From: Aerococcus urinae
GTDB lineage: Bacteria > Bacillota > Bacilli > Lactobacillales > Aerococcaceae
Direction: 5' to 3'
DNA: 64,000 bases
Assembly (NCBI RefSeq): GCF_001543175.1
Contig: NZ_CP014161.1
Span: 620,001-684,000 of the forward strand
The notes beneath the pieces were generated by a model. That model was not told the origin of the DNA and made no database searches. It saw nothing but the letters and a program-made list of their open reading frames with translations. A program made the position numbers and the translations under genes. Each line of letters starts with the position of its first letter. Positions within the stretch are counted from its first letter, which is position 1. This document shows, piece after piece, positions 28,811 to 38,365 of the stretch.

Positions 28811-28854
28811 AGCTATCCCAATCGGATTTTTGTCCGCTTTGGGATAGCTTTTTT
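28811..28854 (+). terminator. Terminator after ileS-csp unit
   Basis: AGCTATCCCA (28811-28820) pairs with TGGGATAGCT (28840-28849), followed by TTTTTG. Confidence 0.9.
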
Positions 28855-28944
28855 GCTTGCCTAATTCATGAAGCAGGAGTAAATAAAAACAAAAAAGGGA
28901 AGTAAAAAGGTAAACCACTAATAAAATATACAATAATTGTATCT

Positions 28945-29038
28945 ACTTCGTGAATATAAATACAAATTGTGTCTTTTTACCTTGATTTCACGTCATTTTA
29001 CCAAAATAAATAGCGCTTACATGACTTCGTGATATAAT
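28945..29038 (+). promoter_or_regulatory. nox promoter with repeated ACTTCGTGA element
   Basis: Extended -10 TGATATAAT (hexamer 29033-29038). ACTTCGTGA occurs at 28945-28953 and again at 29024-29032, where its TGA is part of the extended -10. The 79-bp repeat could be a regulator site; the regulator is unknown. Confidence 0.5.
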
Positions 29039-29078
29039 AAACATGTAGAAAATAGTACAAAATTTAGGAGGTAGCGAA

Positions 29079-30422
29079 ATGAAATTTGTAATTGTTGGTA
29101 CAAACCATGCTGGGATTGCAGCAGCAAACACGATCTTAGATAATTATGGCGAAGGCAATGAATTAGTCATGCTTGACCGGAATTCCAACTTGAGTTACTT
29201 GGGTTGTGGGACAGCTTTATGGGTAGGTCGTCAAATTGATGGCTATGAAGGACTTTTCTATACTAAACCAGAAGATTTTGAAGCTAAAGGTGCTAAAATT
29301 TCTTTGGAAACCAATGTCGAAAAGGTTGATTTTGACAAGAAAGTCGTGTATGCCAAAACAAAAGATGGGCAAGCAATTGAAGAAGCTTATGACAAGTTAA
29401 TTCTTGCGGAAGGCTCTGCACCAATTGCTCCTAACTTACCAGGTAAAGACTTAGACGGGATCCACTTCTTAAAACTCTTCCAAGAAGGACAAGCGGTTGA
29501 CCAAGAACTCAGCAAGGAAGGTGTCGATACTATAGCCGTAATTGGTGCCGGTTATATTGGGGTAGAAATTGCTGAAGCAGCAAGGCGTCGTGGGAAGAAT
29601 GTATTATTATTCGATGCTGAAGATACTTGTTTGGCTTCCTACTATGACAAAGAGTTCTCCCAATTAATGGATGAAAACCTGAAAGAAAATGGGATTGAGA
29701 CCCATTACGGTGAATTCGCCCAAGAATATTTAGGTGAAAATGGACGGGTCACTGGACTAAAAACCGATAAAGGCCAATATGAAGTGGATGCTGTGATTAA
29801 CTGTATCGGCTTTAGACCCAATTCAAACCTTGGTGAAGATCACTTGGAACGTTTTGGCAATGGCGCTTATTTAGTTAACCGCGGTTTCCAAACCTCTGAT
29901 CCTGATGTTTATGCTGTAGGCGACTGTGCAACCAACTATTCCAATGCTTTGCAAGATACCACCTATATCGCTTTAGCAAGTAATGCGGTGCGTGCTGGTA
30001 TCGTTGGTGCTCACAATGCTGCAGGGACTGCCATTGATGGCGCTGGTGTCCAAGGCTCAAACGGGATTGAAATCTTTGACTTGAAATTAGTTTCCACCGG
30101 TTTAAGCGTTAAGGCTGCCAAAAAGGCCGATATTCCAGTGAAATATGTTGACTATGAAGACTTACAATTACCAGGCTTTATGCCAGAAGAAAAGAATGAA
30201 AAAGTAAAAATTCGGATTGTTTATACTGAAGAAGGAAACCGGATCGTCGGTGCTCAATTAGCTTCTCATTACGATATGCACCAATTAATCCACATGTTCT
30301 CCTTAGCAATCCAAGAAGAATTAACCATGGATAAATTACAACTCCTGGACATTTTCTTCTTGCCTCACTATAACCAACCTTATAACTATGTCACTATGGC
30401 GGCTTTAAGCGCTGATAAATAG
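29079..30422 (+). CDS. nox: NADH oxidase, water-forming (FAD/NAD(P)-disulfide reductase family)
   Basis: 447 aa. The N-terminal FAD region KFVIVGTNHAGIAAA carries His10, and the single redox Cys43 sits in SYLGCGTALWVG, typical of Nox/CoA-disulfide reductase enzymes. The NADH-binding loop is IGAGYIGVEIAEAARRRGK, and the second FAD motif is VYAVGDCATN. It reduces O2 to water while regenerating NAD+, important in respiration-free lactic bacteria. Confidence 0.93.
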   Translation: MKFVIVGTNHAGIAAANTILDNYGEGNELVMLDRNSNLSYLGCGTALWVGRQIDGYEGLFYTKPEDFEAKGAKISLETNVEKVDFDKKVVYAKTKDGQAIEEAYDKLILAEGSAPIAPNLPGKDLDGIHFLKLFQEGQAVDQELSKEGVDTIAVIGAGYIGVEIAEAARRRGKNVLLFDAEDTCLASYYDKEFSQLMDENLKENGIETHYGEFAQEYLGENGRVTGLKTDKGQYEVDAVINCIGFRPNSNLGEDHLERFGNGAYLVNRGFQTSDPDVYAVGDCATNYSNALQDTTYIALASNAVRAGIVGAHNAAGTAIDGAGVQGSNGIEIFDLKLVSTGLSVKAAKKADIPVKYVDYEDLQLPGFMPEEKNEKVKIRIVYTEEGNRIVGAQLASHYDMHQLIHMFSLAIQEELTMDKLQLLDIFFLPHYNQPYNYVTMAALSADK

Positions 30423-30445
30423 CAACCATTAAGAAAATTGAGAAA

Positions 30446-30494
30446 AGCCCTGACTCGCTGATTTTTCAAAATCAAGTGAGTCAGGGCCTTTTTG
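30446..30494. terminator. Bidirectional terminator between nox and the GlsB-like gene
   Basis: GCCCTGACTCGCT and AGTGAGTCAGGGC form a long stem, with A-run and T-run on opposite sides, serving two convergent genes. Confidence 0.88.
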
Positions 30495-30506
30495 ATTGAT
30501 AATTTA

Positions 30507-30752
30507 TTAGCCTAGCTTCTTAGCGAGCCAGTAATAGATGAGCAAAATAATAATGGCACCTAGTAGGGTAGGAATAATGTAAAAACCGCCGATTTCTGGA
30601 CCGAAGCCAGACATTAATTTTCCGCCTAGCCAGGAACCGAGAATACCTGCAATAACATTTCCAATCACTCCACCGGGAACGTCTCTACCAATGATGGCAC
30701 CAGCGATTGCACCAAGTACACCACCAACAATGAGGGACCAAATCCAACCCAT
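30507..30752 (-). CDS. GlsB/YeaQ/YmgE family stress-response membrane protein
   Basis: 81-aa, glycine-rich, with three hydrophobic segments. GAIAGAIIGRDVPGGVIGNVIAGILGSWLG is a split form of the transglycosylase-associated protein signature. It is often induced in general stress; the molecular role is unknown. AAAGGAGG lies upstream on the minus strand. Confidence 0.9.
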   Translation of the reverse strand: MGWIWSLIVGGVLGAIAGAIIGRDVPGGVIGNVIAGILGSWLGGKLMSGFGPEIGGFYIIPTLLGAIIILLIYYWLAKKLG

Positions 30753-30915
30753 AGTGATTACCTCCTTTATTTTTGTCTGTTTATATTCTAGTTGAAAAAG
30801 ACGCTTTTAACAAATAATATGTAAGTTCTGCTTAAGAAATTGAGAGCTTTACCTATTCCTATAGATTTTTGTTACAATAAAACAGAATTTAATTTCATAG
30901 AAAAGGGGTAGCCTC

Positions 30916-31467
30916 ATGGAATTCGGTGAAAAAACACTCAATAAAAAAACCATTTACCAAGGCAGTTTGATTGAAGTTGAAAAGCACGTGGTGGAATTAC
31001 AGAACAAGGAAAAAGCTAATCGCGAGATCATCCACCATGCTCCGGCTGTAGCAATTTTAGCGATTAATGATGGCAAATTATTACTGGTCAAGCAATACCG
31101 TAAGGCCATTGAAAAGGCAATTTTAGAAATTCCTGCCGGCTTAGTCGATCCTGGAGAAGACCTCTTAACTGCTGCCAAGCGTGAACTCGAAGAGGAAACC
31201 GCCTTTCAAGCTGAAAATTGGCAGGCCCTGGATAAATTTTATGTCTCACCTGGCTATTTAGATGAATATTTACAAGTCTACCAGGCTTCAACTTTAGCTA
31301 AAGTCGCTCATCCTAAGGCTCAAGACGCCGATGAGCATATTGAAGTGTTTCAATTAAGCTTTGAAGAAGCGCAAGCGGCTATTGAAAATGGCGATATTTG
31401 TGATATGAAGACGATTTATGCCGTCAAGCAGTGGGAAATTGATAGATTACGAGGTGAAAAGAAGTAG
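30916..31467 (+). CDS. nudF: NUDIX hydrolase, ADP-ribose pyrophosphatase type
   Basis: 183 aa. The Nudix box starts at GLVDPGE and continues through AAKRELEEET, matching GX5EX7REXXEE. IPAGLVDPGED upstream of the box and VSPGYLDEYLQVYQA after it match ADP-ribose pyrophosphatases. It hydrolyses ADP-ribose to AMP and ribose 5-phosphate. It is grouped with a membrane protein and mtnN, a common Lactobacillales arrangement. Confidence 0.9.
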   Translation: MEFGEKTLNKKTIYQGSLIEVEKHVVELQNKEKANREIIHHAPAVAILAINDGKLLLVKQYRKAIEKAILEIPAGLVDPGEDLLTAAKRELEEETAFQAENWQALDKFYVSPGYLDEYLQVYQASTLAKVAHPKAQDADEHIEVFQLSFEEAQAAIENGDICDMKTIYAVKQWEIDRLRGEKK

Positions 31468-31472
31468 GTCTT

Positions 31473-31868
31473 ATGAAGCAAAAGGATCCTTTAATTACCC
31501 GACGTTCTTATCGGAAAGCTCGGGAAAAGAACAACCACAAGAATATCTGGCGGCGCCTCTTCAAACAAGAGGACGACTCTGATGACCAAGAAGAAATAGA
31601 TAATGAAACTAGCCCAGTTGCCCCAGAGAAGCCCGCTGAATCAGAAGCTGATGAGAGCCAAGCTAGCTCATCCGCCAGTCAAGAGGCTGACGCAGACCTG
31701 GAAGCGGCTAAAGCAGCTAGCCAGTCTGGGAAACTTGAGGAAGCGGACCCAGATGATAAGAAAGGCAGACTTCACCAAAGGCCTCCAATTGACCGCTTCC
31801 TTAATTGGGGAATTGTTATTTTAATTGTAGCTATCATTATCGTGACAGCTATTGCATTTTTTGTATAG
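31473..31868 (+). CDS. Single-pass membrane protein of unknown function
   Basis: 131 aa. A basic start (RRSYRKAREKNNHKN) is followed by a Glu/Asp/Ala/Ser-rich disordered middle (residues 30-90) and one C-terminal membrane span (WGIVILIVAIIIVTAIAFFV). I do not recognise the family. Proteins of this kind often sit between nudF and mtnN; the gene is tightly spaced with both. Confidence 0.75.
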   Translation: MKQKDPLITRRSYRKAREKNNHKNIWRRLFKQEDDSDDQEEIDNETSPVAPEKPAESEADESQASSSASQEADADLEAAKAASQSGKLEEADPDDKKGRLHQRPPIDRFLNWGIVILIVAIIIVTAIAFFV

Positions 31869-31877
31869 GAGAGAAGA

Positions 31878-32573
31878 ATGAAAATTGCTATTATCGCGGC
31901 TTTGAGCCGGGAAGTGAATTATTATATTGAAACCATTGATCATTTAGAGGAAAAGACAATCGCTGATATGACCTATTGGCTAGGTAGCTACCAAGGCAAG
32001 GACTTAGTGATCGCCCAATCCGGAGTCGGCAAGGTCAATGCTGCCTTAGCTACGACTGTCGTTGCTCTGGAAGACCCGGATGTGATTATTAATACCGGTT
32101 CAGCTGGAGCGATTGATCCTAGTTTAAAGATTGGGGATATTGTCTTGGCGGAATATGCCATCTACAATGATGTCGATGCGACTGCGTTTGATAATGTTTT
32201 AGGCCAAGTGGATGGGATGCCGGTTAACTACCCAACCGACCCTCAATGGCGTTCAGCTTTTTATCAGTATTATTCTGAACATGCTAGCCAAGCTAATATT
32301 AAAGTTGGTCCGATTGTTTCTGGGGATTCCTTTATTGCTAGCCAAGACAAGGTTAGATGGATTCAAAAGCACTTCCCAGGGGCCCTGTGTACCGAGATGG
32401 AAGGCACGGCGATAGGGCAAGTAGCTTATCGTTTTAAGATTCCTTTTGTCATTATCCGGGCCATCTCAGATACCGCTAACCATGATGCTAATATAACTTT
32501 TGAAGAGTTTATTGAAAAAGTGGGTCGTCAAAGCGCCCAAGCTACGCTGGACTTTATTGCAAAACTTCAATAA
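31878..32573 (+). CDS. mtnN: 5'-methylthioadenosine/S-adenosylhomocysteine nucleosidase
   Basis: 231 aa. It cleaves adenine from MTA and SAH, in methionine salvage and in making the AI-2 precursor. SGVGKVNAALAT, VVSGDSFIAS-like IVSGDSFIAS, TEMEGTAIGQVAYRF (substrate Glu) and RAISDTANHDA (catalytic Asp) are all present. Confidence 0.95.
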   Translation: MKIAIIAALSREVNYYIETIDHLEEKTIADMTYWLGSYQGKDLVIAQSGVGKVNAALATTVVALEDPDVIINTGSAGAIDPSLKIGDIVLAEYAIYNDVDATAFDNVLGQVDGMPVNYPTDPQWRSAFYQYYSEHASQANIKVGPIVSGDSFIASQDKVRWIQKHFPGALCTEMEGTAIGQVAYRFKIPFVIIRAISDTANHDANITFEEFIEKVGRQSAQATLDFIAKLQ

Positions 32574-32615
32574 GTCTGCTTAGGAAGAAGTATCAGAAAA
32601 ATATCGGTAAATAAA

Positions 32616-32644
32616 TTGACAGCAAGCTAGATATTTAGTACACT
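32616..32644 (+). promoter_or_regulatory. rpsD promoter
   Basis: TTGACA (32616-32621), 17 nt, TACACT (32639-32644), about 180 nt before rpsD, leaving a long untranslated leader. Confidence 0.82.
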
Positions 32645-32650
32645 AGTGGT

Positions 32651-32820
32651 TGTGTAAAATAATGCAGCAGAGTTGAAGCAAGCTCGTCAATAGTTCGCCC
32701 ACGAATGGTGTAGTGAGTACCTGCGGCTGCATAGGGGAAAGCCTTGGATGAACTACACGAATGCGATCAATTCCATAATTATTTTACTCCAAACTAATTA
32801 TTTAAAAAATGGAGGAAACA
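32651..32820 (+). promoter_or_regulatory. Ribosomal protein S4 autoregulatory leader of rpsD
   Basis: The 170-nt leader contains two crossing complementary pairs: ATGCAGC (32662-32668) with GCTGCAT (32726-32732), and GTGTAGT (32708-32714) with ACTACAC (32752-32758). These could form a pseudoknot. Firmicutes rpsD leaders are known to bind S4 for feedback control of translation, so the same is inferred here. Confidence 0.8.
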
Positions 32821-32824
32821 ATTT

Positions 32825-33436
32825 ATGTCACGTTATACAGGACCAAGCTGGAAGAAATCACGTCGTTATGGGATTTCCTTATCCGGAACTGGTAAAGAAT
32901 TAGCCCGTCGCCCTTACGCTCCTGGTCAACATGGACCTAACCAACGTCGTAAGAGCTTATCTGAATACGGTCTTCAATTACAAGAAAAACAAAAATTACG
33001 TTTTATCTATGGTTTAACTGAAAAACAATTCCATAACCTATACAACCGTGCTGAAAAGGTTAAAGAAGGTACTGTAGGTACTAACTTCATGACCCTTTTA
33101 GAACAACGTTTAGACAACATGGTTTACCGTTTAGGTTTAGCTTCTACCCGTCGTCAAGCACGTCAATTAGTTTCCCACGGACATATCACTGTTGATGGTA
33201 ACCGTGTTGACATTCCTTCTTACATTGTTGAAGTTGGACAAGTTATCGGCGTTCGTGAAAAATCTAAGGACTTACAAGTGATTAAAGACTCTGTTGAAGG
33301 TTTATACGGTCACGTTCCTTATGTTGAATTTGATGCTGATAAACTTGAAGGCTCATTATCACGCTTACCAGAACGCGATGAAATGAACCAAGAAATTGAC
33401 GAATCACTTGTTGTTGAATACTACAACCAAGTTTAA
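32825..33436 (+). CDS. rpsD: 30S ribosomal protein S4
   Basis: 203 aa. [20 protein letters not shown] at the start, and the S4 RNA-binding domain ([39 protein letters not shown]) at residues 92-150. S4 nucleates 30S assembly. This is a monocistronic gene with its own promoter, leader and terminator. Confidence 0.97.
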   Translation: MSRYTGPSWKKSRRYGISLSGTGKELARRPYAPGQHGPNQRRKSLSEYGLQLQEKQKLRFIYGLTEKQFHNLYNRAEKVKEGTVGTNFMTLLEQRLDNMVYRLGLASTRRQARQLVSHGHITVDGNRVDIPSYIVEVGQVIGVREKSKDLQVIKDSVEGLYGHVPYVEFDADKLEGSLSRLPERDEMNQEIDESLVVEYYNQV

Positions 33437-33448
33437 TCCGCTTTTAAA

Positions 33449-33481
33449 AAAGTCTGTTACAGTTTTTGTAACAGACTTTTA
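33449..33481 (+). terminator. Terminator after rpsD
   Basis: AAAGTCTGTTACA pairs with TGTAACAGACTTT around a GTTTT loop, followed by T residues. Confidence 0.92.
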
Positions 33482-33541
33482 TTGTTTACCGGCAGTAAGC
33501 CTTTCTTGGTCAATACTTTGCTCATTGCCCTGAGGCTAGTG

Positions 33542-33570
33542 TGGACTAAGTCCCAACTTTAGCGTATAAT
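33542..33570 (+). promoter_or_regulatory. Candidate ezrA promoter
   Basis: TGGACT (33542-33547), 17 nt, TATAAT (33565-33570), 52 nt before the GTG start. Confidence 0.6.
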
Positions 33571-33621
33571 GTTTATTATTAGGTACAAAAGCGTCTTTTT
33601 AGCAATAGAGGGGGGAAGACA

Positions 33622-35343
33622 GTGGGATTTATAATTGCTCTAATCATCATCATTGTGATTATTTTGATTGGCTATGGCCTACTCTACTACTTAGGTCGCA
33701 AGCAAAGCAAAACCAACCTAGAACTTGATGAGAAGAAACAGGAGATCATGGCCATTCCTGTTGCAGATAAACTCTACACTATCCGGAATAAAAATGTGAG
33801 TGGTAATACACGCCGACTATTTGAGGCTGAACAAGCTAAGTGGCAAACCATTAAACAGTATAAGTTGCCTGAAATTGAAGCGGCACTGGTGCAGGCCCAG
33901 GCAGATGCTGATAAATTTTCGCTGATTAAGTCTCGAAAAACGGCCGAAGAAACTGAAAAGTTGATTTATGATACTTTGCAAGATGTTCAAAATATTAATC
34001 AATCCTTAGAAGAACTCTTAGCTAGTGAGTCAAAAAATGAAGCTTATTTTCAAGAGGTCAATGACCGCTATGCTAAAATAAGAAAACAACTCCTTGCCCA
34101 TGGTTATGCCTACGGGGATTCACAAGAAACTTTGGAAAAGCATCTTTCTTATATTGAATTGGACTTTACCAAATACAATACCTTAATGAGTGATGCCGAC
34201 TACTTAGCAGCTCATGATGTTTTAGACCAAACCAAGGAAGGTATTGAAGCCTTAGAAGCGATGATGGAAGAAATTCCTAAGCTATTGGATAAGATTGATA
34301 ATGAATACGAAGAACAACTTGAAGACTTGAAATCAGGCTATTCGCAAATGCTAGATATGGACTTCCAATTCCCTTCTGGTGTGCGAGTTGACGAAGAAAT
34401 TCAACAGGTAGAAAAGGGTATCGAGCAATGCTATGCCGCCTTAGCTGAATGCGATTTAAGTGAAACCTCTTCCTTAATGAGTGCAACGGAAACTCAAATT
34501 GACCGCAGCTATGAATTAATGGAAGTTGAATTACGAGCTAAGGAATATATTGAGAAAAATCAAGGTAACCTTGAGCAAAGAATTAACCAAGTCCGCCAAA
34601 GTAATCGCTATGGGTCACTAGAAATTGACCGGGTGTCACAAAACTATCTGCTCCATGATAATGAACTGGGCAAGTTACAGGACTACGCCGATCAAATTGA
34701 TCGCATCCATGAAGAGGTGGATACCGTTAACCAACGCCTGGGAGCCCACGTCATTGCCTATACCGATATGCAGAGCGTTTATAAAGAAAAATATGAACAG
34801 CTTAATGAAATTGATAAGGCCCAATCCCATATTGTGGGGTCTTTAGCCAATCTCCGGCAAAAAGAACGCGATGCCCGTGACATGTTATACAGCTTTGACT
34901 TAGATATGCGTAACATGAAACGCCGGGTTAACCAATACCACTTACCTGGTCTCCCTGATCCTTATCTAGATCGGTATTTTGCTACTGAAGATAAAGTAGG
35001 CGAATTGGAACGTAAAATGAACCGGGTTAAATTGGATATGGATGAAATTGACCAACTCGTCAACGAAGTTTCTGAGGCGATTGAGCGCCTGGATTTAGAA
35101 ACAGAAAATATGATTGACCAAGCCTTATTGACCGAACAAACCGTTCAATATGCTAACCGCTACCGGGCCAACCATCCTGAACTGAATCAAGCCATCGAAA
35201 AATCTTCTTATTACTTTAATCAAACTTTCGATTATAAAAAGGCCCATCAAACTATTAGTCAAGCGGTTGACCAATTAGAGTCAGGAGCTTCCAATAAAGT
35301 TGAGAACCAATATCGTCAAGAGAAAGAAGAGCGTTTGTTTTAA
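33622..35343 (+). CDS. ezrA: Septation ring formation regulator EzrA
   Basis: 573 aa. An N-terminal membrane span (GFIIALIIIIVIILIGYGLL) is followed by long coiled-coil spectrin-like repeats across the rest of the protein. EzrA limits FtsZ ring formation and links it to wall synthesis in Firmicutes. The start is GTG with AGGGGGGA upstream. It is monocistronic. Confidence 0.93.
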   Translation: MGFIIALIIIIVIILIGYGLLYYLGRKQSKTNLELDEKKQEIMAIPVADKLYTIRNKNVSGNTRRLFEAEQAKWQTIKQYKLPEIEAALVQAQADADKFSLIKSRKTAEETEKLIYDTLQDVQNINQSLEELLASESKNEAYFQEVNDRYAKIRKQLLAHGYAYGDSQETLEKHLSYIELDFTKYNTLMSDADYLAAHDVLDQTKEGIEALEAMMEEIPKLLDKIDNEYEEQLEDLKSGYSQMLDMDFQFPSGVRVDEEIQQVEKGIEQCYAALAECDLSETSSLMSATETQIDRSYELMEVELRAKEYIEKNQGNLEQRINQVRQSNRYGSLEIDRVSQNYLLHDNELGKLQDYADQIDRIHEEVDTVNQRLGAHVIAYTDMQSVYKEKYEQLNEIDKAQSHIVGSLANLRQKERDARDMLYSFDLDMRNMKRRVNQYHLPGLPDPYLDRYFATEDKVGELERKMNRVKLDMDEIDQLVNEVSEAIERLDLETENMIDQALLTEQTVQYANRYRANHPELNQAIEKSSYYFNQTFDYKKAHQTISQAVDQLESGASNKVENQYRQEKEERLF

Positions 35344-35380
35344 ATATTAATAGGGACTCATTGACCAGTCTCTAAACAAG

Positions 35381-35433
35381 AAAAGTGCTTCAATCAATTG
35401 GATAGCTATTGATTTGATGCACTTTTGCTTTTT
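35381..35433 (+). terminator. Terminator after ezrA
   Basis: AAAAGTGCTTCAATCAAT pairs with ATTGATTTGATGCACTTTT (one bulge), followed by GCTTTTT. Confidence 0.88.
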
Positions 35434-35489
35434 ATCCATTGATTGAATGACTAGCAGTCACTATTTTGACCGTGTATAAAGGAGTAATC

Positions 35490-36644
35490 ATGTCAGAAAT
35501 CATTTATTTTGATAATAGTGCAACAACTAAAATTGATCCTGCCGCTTTAAAGTCCCTGGTGATGACTATGGAGAATTATTACGGCAACCCTTCCAGCTTG
35601 CATGACCTAGGTAACCAAGCCAAAGCCCTGCTTACTAAAGCCCGTCAACAAATCGCAGAACTCTGTGGCTGTCAGGCTGAGGAAATCTTTTTTACCAGTG
35701 GAGGAACCGAATCCAATAATTGGGCTCTCAAAGGGACTGCCTATGAAAAGGCTGGCCGGGGCAAACATATTATTACTTCTAGTGTTGAACACCCCTCAGT
35801 TAGCCATACTTTAAAAGAGCTAGAACAAGAAGGCTTTGAAGTGACTTACTTACCCGTTGATAAGGAAGGACGGGTAAATTCCAAGGATCTTCAGGCCGCC
35901 TTACGACCAGATACGATTCTGGTTTCCATCATGGCCGTAAATAATGAAATTGGGACCATCCAACCGATCAAGGAAATTGCTGAAATTTTAACCGATTTTC
36001 CCACTATCCACTTCCATGTCGATGGCGTCCAAAGTTTGGGACGCTTTGAAAATCCTCTCATCCATTCTCGTGTCGACCTTTACTCCTTCTCATCCCATAA
36101 ATTTAATGGGCCTCGGGGAGTGGGGATTCTCTACAAAAAGAAAAATCGGACTTTGAAGAATTTAGTAGAAGGTGGCGGCCAAGAAGCAAATCTACGAAGT
36201 GGAACCGAAAACTTACCCGGAATTGTGGCAACAGCCAAGGCCTTCCGGTTAAGTTTAGAACGGGCCCAAGAAGAAAATCAGCGCCAAGAAGCCATCCAGA
36301 CTTTAATCAGAGATTACCTCAAACAATATCCTGATACCATTCGGATTTTTTCTCCTGAATCAGGCGCCTCTCCCCATGTGCTCTGCTTTGCCTTAAAGGC
36401 GGTACGTGGAGAAGTGATGGTTCACGCTTTGGAAGAAAAGGGCATTTATGTGTCCACCACCAGCGCCTGTTCCAGCCGGCAAACCGGTCATTCTTCATCG
36501 ACCTTACTAGCCATGGGCGTTGATGGCTCTTGGGCTCATTCGGCCATTCGTCTAAGTTTTGGCTTTGAAAATACTGTAGAAGAAGCTCAACGCTTTGTTG
36601 ACACTTTTGAAGAATTACGTCAAAAATTTACTGTGATCCAATAG
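35490..36644 (+). CDS. Cysteine desulfurase (NifS/IscS family)
   Basis: 384-aa PLP enzyme supplying sulfur from cysteine. IIYFDNSATTKID, TSGGTESNNWALKG, the PLP lysine in SSHKFNGPRGVG and the catalytic Cys in TTSACSSRQ are intact. It directly precedes thiI and is its likely sulfur donor for 4-thiouridine in tRNA. ATG 35490 has AAAGGAG 5 nt upstream; a TTG at 35466 opens the frame but lies before that site. Confidence 0.93.
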   Translation: MSEIIYFDNSATTKIDPAALKSLVMTMENYYGNPSSLHDLGNQAKALLTKARQQIAELCGCQAEEIFFTSGGTESNNWALKGTAYEKAGRGKHIITSSVEHPSVSHTLKELEQEGFEVTYLPVDKEGRVNSKDLQAALRPDTILVSIMAVNNEIGTIQPIKEIAEILTDFPTIHFHVDGVQSLGRFENPLIHSRVDLYSFSSHKFNGPRGVGILYKKKNRTLKNLVEGGGQEANLRSGTENLPGIVATAKAFRLSLERAQEENQRQEAIQTLIRDYLKQYPDTIRIFSPESGASPHVLCFALKAVRGEVMVHALEEKGIYVSTTSACSSRQTGHSSSTLLAMGVDGSWAHSAIRLSFGFENTVEEAQRFVDTFEELRQKFTVIQ

Positions 36645-36652
36645 GAGGTCTT

Positions 36653-37876
36653 ATGGAAACTAAAATCATGATTCGCTATGGCGAATTATCAGTTAAAGGA
36701 AAAAATAAACGCCGTTTTATAAATCGTTTAGCTGAAAATATCCGCCAAATTTTTTCCGACTATCCACAGGTTAAGGTGAGTGAACAGTTCGATTTCATGT
36801 TTATTGAGCTTAATGGGGTCGATAAGGGAATCGTCATTGATCGCTTACAATATATTTTTGGTATCCAAAGTTACAGTCCCGTCTACGAAATTGACCGCGA
36901 CTTTGACCTGTTGAAAGAAGTGGCCAAGCAAGTGGTGGAAGAAAAATTAAATGAAAGGGAAATTCATAGCTTCAAGGTCGCTACTTCGCGCTCCGACCAC
37001 AATTATCATATGGACACCAATGCTATTAACCGGGAATTAGGAGCTTATCTGATGGAAGAATTTCCTGATTTAGAAGTTAAAATGAAAAAGCCCGACCTGA
37101 CTGTCCGGGTCAAGGTGCGCTTCAAGGACTTTGTGGTGTCTGCAGACTGGATTAAAGGGATCGGCGGTTTACCGGTGGGCACCAGTTCCCGTGGGATACT
37201 CATGTTATCTGGGGGAATCGATTCTCCAGTGGCGGGTTACTTAGCCATGAAACGTGGGGTTAGACCCATTGCCATCCACTTTGCCTCACCACCCTATACC
37301 AGTCCTCAAGCCCTAGAAAAGGCGAAAAAATTAGCAGGTAAGTTGACTAAATTCGGTTCGTGGATTGATTTTATTGAAGTGCCTTTTACTGAAATTCAAG
37401 AAGCGATTAAGGAGCATATCCCTAGTGAGTATTTAATGACCATTACCCGGCGGATGATGCTAAGGGTGGCTGACCGGATACGTGACCAATATCATGCCTT
37501 ATCCATTATTAATGGAGAGTCCCTTGGGCAAGTGGCTTCTCAGACCGCTGAATCCATGTATGCTATCAATGCCGTGACCACAACACCGATTATTCGTCCT
37601 GTTGTTACCATGGATAAACTAGAAATTATTGATATTGCTCAAGCAATTGATACCTTTGATTTGTCGATTCAACCTTTTGAGGACTGCTGTACTGTCTTTG
37701 CACCGGCTTCACCAAGTACTAAGCCAAAAGTAGACCGCTGTGAATATTATGAATCTCGTCTTGATATTGACAGCCTAGTGGATAATTGCCTAGCTAAGCT
37801 TAACTTTGAGCGAATTGACCATCATTCCTTAGAGGAAACGAGTGCCCAGGAAGAAGCCATGGATGATCTGCTTTAA
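36653..37876 (+). CDS. thiI: tRNA 4-thiouridine synthase ThiI
   Basis: 407 aa. N-terminal ferredoxin-like and THUMP regions (ELSVKGKNKRRF), then the PP-loop motif LSGGIDSPVAGYLAMKRG near residues 184-201 and INGESLGQVASQT. A C-terminal rhodanese domain is absent, as usual in Firmicutes. It transfers sulfur to U8 of tRNA with the upstream desulfurase. Confidence 0.95.
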   Translation: METKIMIRYGELSVKGKNKRRFINRLAENIRQIFSDYPQVKVSEQFDFMFIELNGVDKGIVIDRLQYIFGIQSYSPVYEIDRDFDLLKEVAKQVVEEKLNEREIHSFKVATSRSDHNYHMDTNAINRELGAYLMEEFPDLEVKMKKPDLTVRVKVRFKDFVVSADWIKGIGGLPVGTSSRGILMLSGGIDSPVAGYLAMKRGVRPIAIHFASPPYTSPQALEKAKKLAGKLTKFGSWIDFIEVPFTEIQEAIKEHIPSEYLMTITRRMMLRVADRIRDQYHALSIINGESLGQVASQTAESMYAINAVTTTPIIRPVVTMDKLEIIDIAQAIDTFDLSIQPFEDCCTVFAPASPSTKPKVDRCEYYESRLDIDSLVDNCLAKLNFERIDHHSLEETSAQEEAMDDLL

Positions 37877-37918
37877 AAATATAAGCGAGTCGATCAAGGT
37901 CGTAAAAAAGAACAATAT

Positions 37919-37952
37919 AAAAAGCTTGCCTCTCTCAATTGGCAAGCTTTTT
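37919..37952. terminator. Bidirectional terminator after thiI
   Basis: AAAAGCTTGCC pairs with GGCAAGCTTTT around an 11-nt loop, with A-run before and T-run after. It also closes the minus-strand gene to its right. Confidence 0.9.
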
Positions 37953-37961
37953 ACCTCTTAT

Positions 37962-38135
37962 TTAGAAAAAATAACCGTAAACGGCAACTCCCAGACTGAT
38001 AACGACACCTGAAACCAGGGCGAGTAGCATGGCCCAAGTGAATAATTTGCCCCATCTTTTCTTACGTCTTTTTTTTCGTTCTGATTTTTCATAGGCTTTT
38101 TCGCGTTGCTCTTTCCAGTTAGTTGAGTTTGACAT
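37962..38135 (-). CDS. Small basic single-span membrane protein (DUF4044-like)
   Basis: 57 aa read on the minus strand. A very basic N-terminus (ERKKRRKKRWGK) precedes one membrane span (WAMLLALVSGVVISLGVAVYG). It resembles the small DUF4044-type proteins of Lactobacillales; function unknown. AAGGAG is 12-13 nt upstream, and an extended -10 TGCTATAAT lies on the minus strand at 38176-38171. Confidence 0.7.
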   Translation of the reverse strand: MSNSTNWKEQREKAYEKSERKKRRKKRWGKLFTWAMLLALVSGVVISLGVAVYGYFF

Positions 38136-38365
38136 ATTCGTATAACGCTCCTTACAATAATCTCTTTGCTATTATAGCATAAAGGCTTATGACATTTAAC
38201 GTGGACTTAGAAAGATTTCCTTAAGCCTTCACTTAAGCAAAGGATGAAAACAAGTGCCTGGCTACGCCTTTATTTTTGCTAAAGACTTTGATAATATTAT
38301 CATTGAAATGAGAAGCCTAATGACGCAATCTCATCGAATGTTATTAGAATGTAGGAGGAACTACT

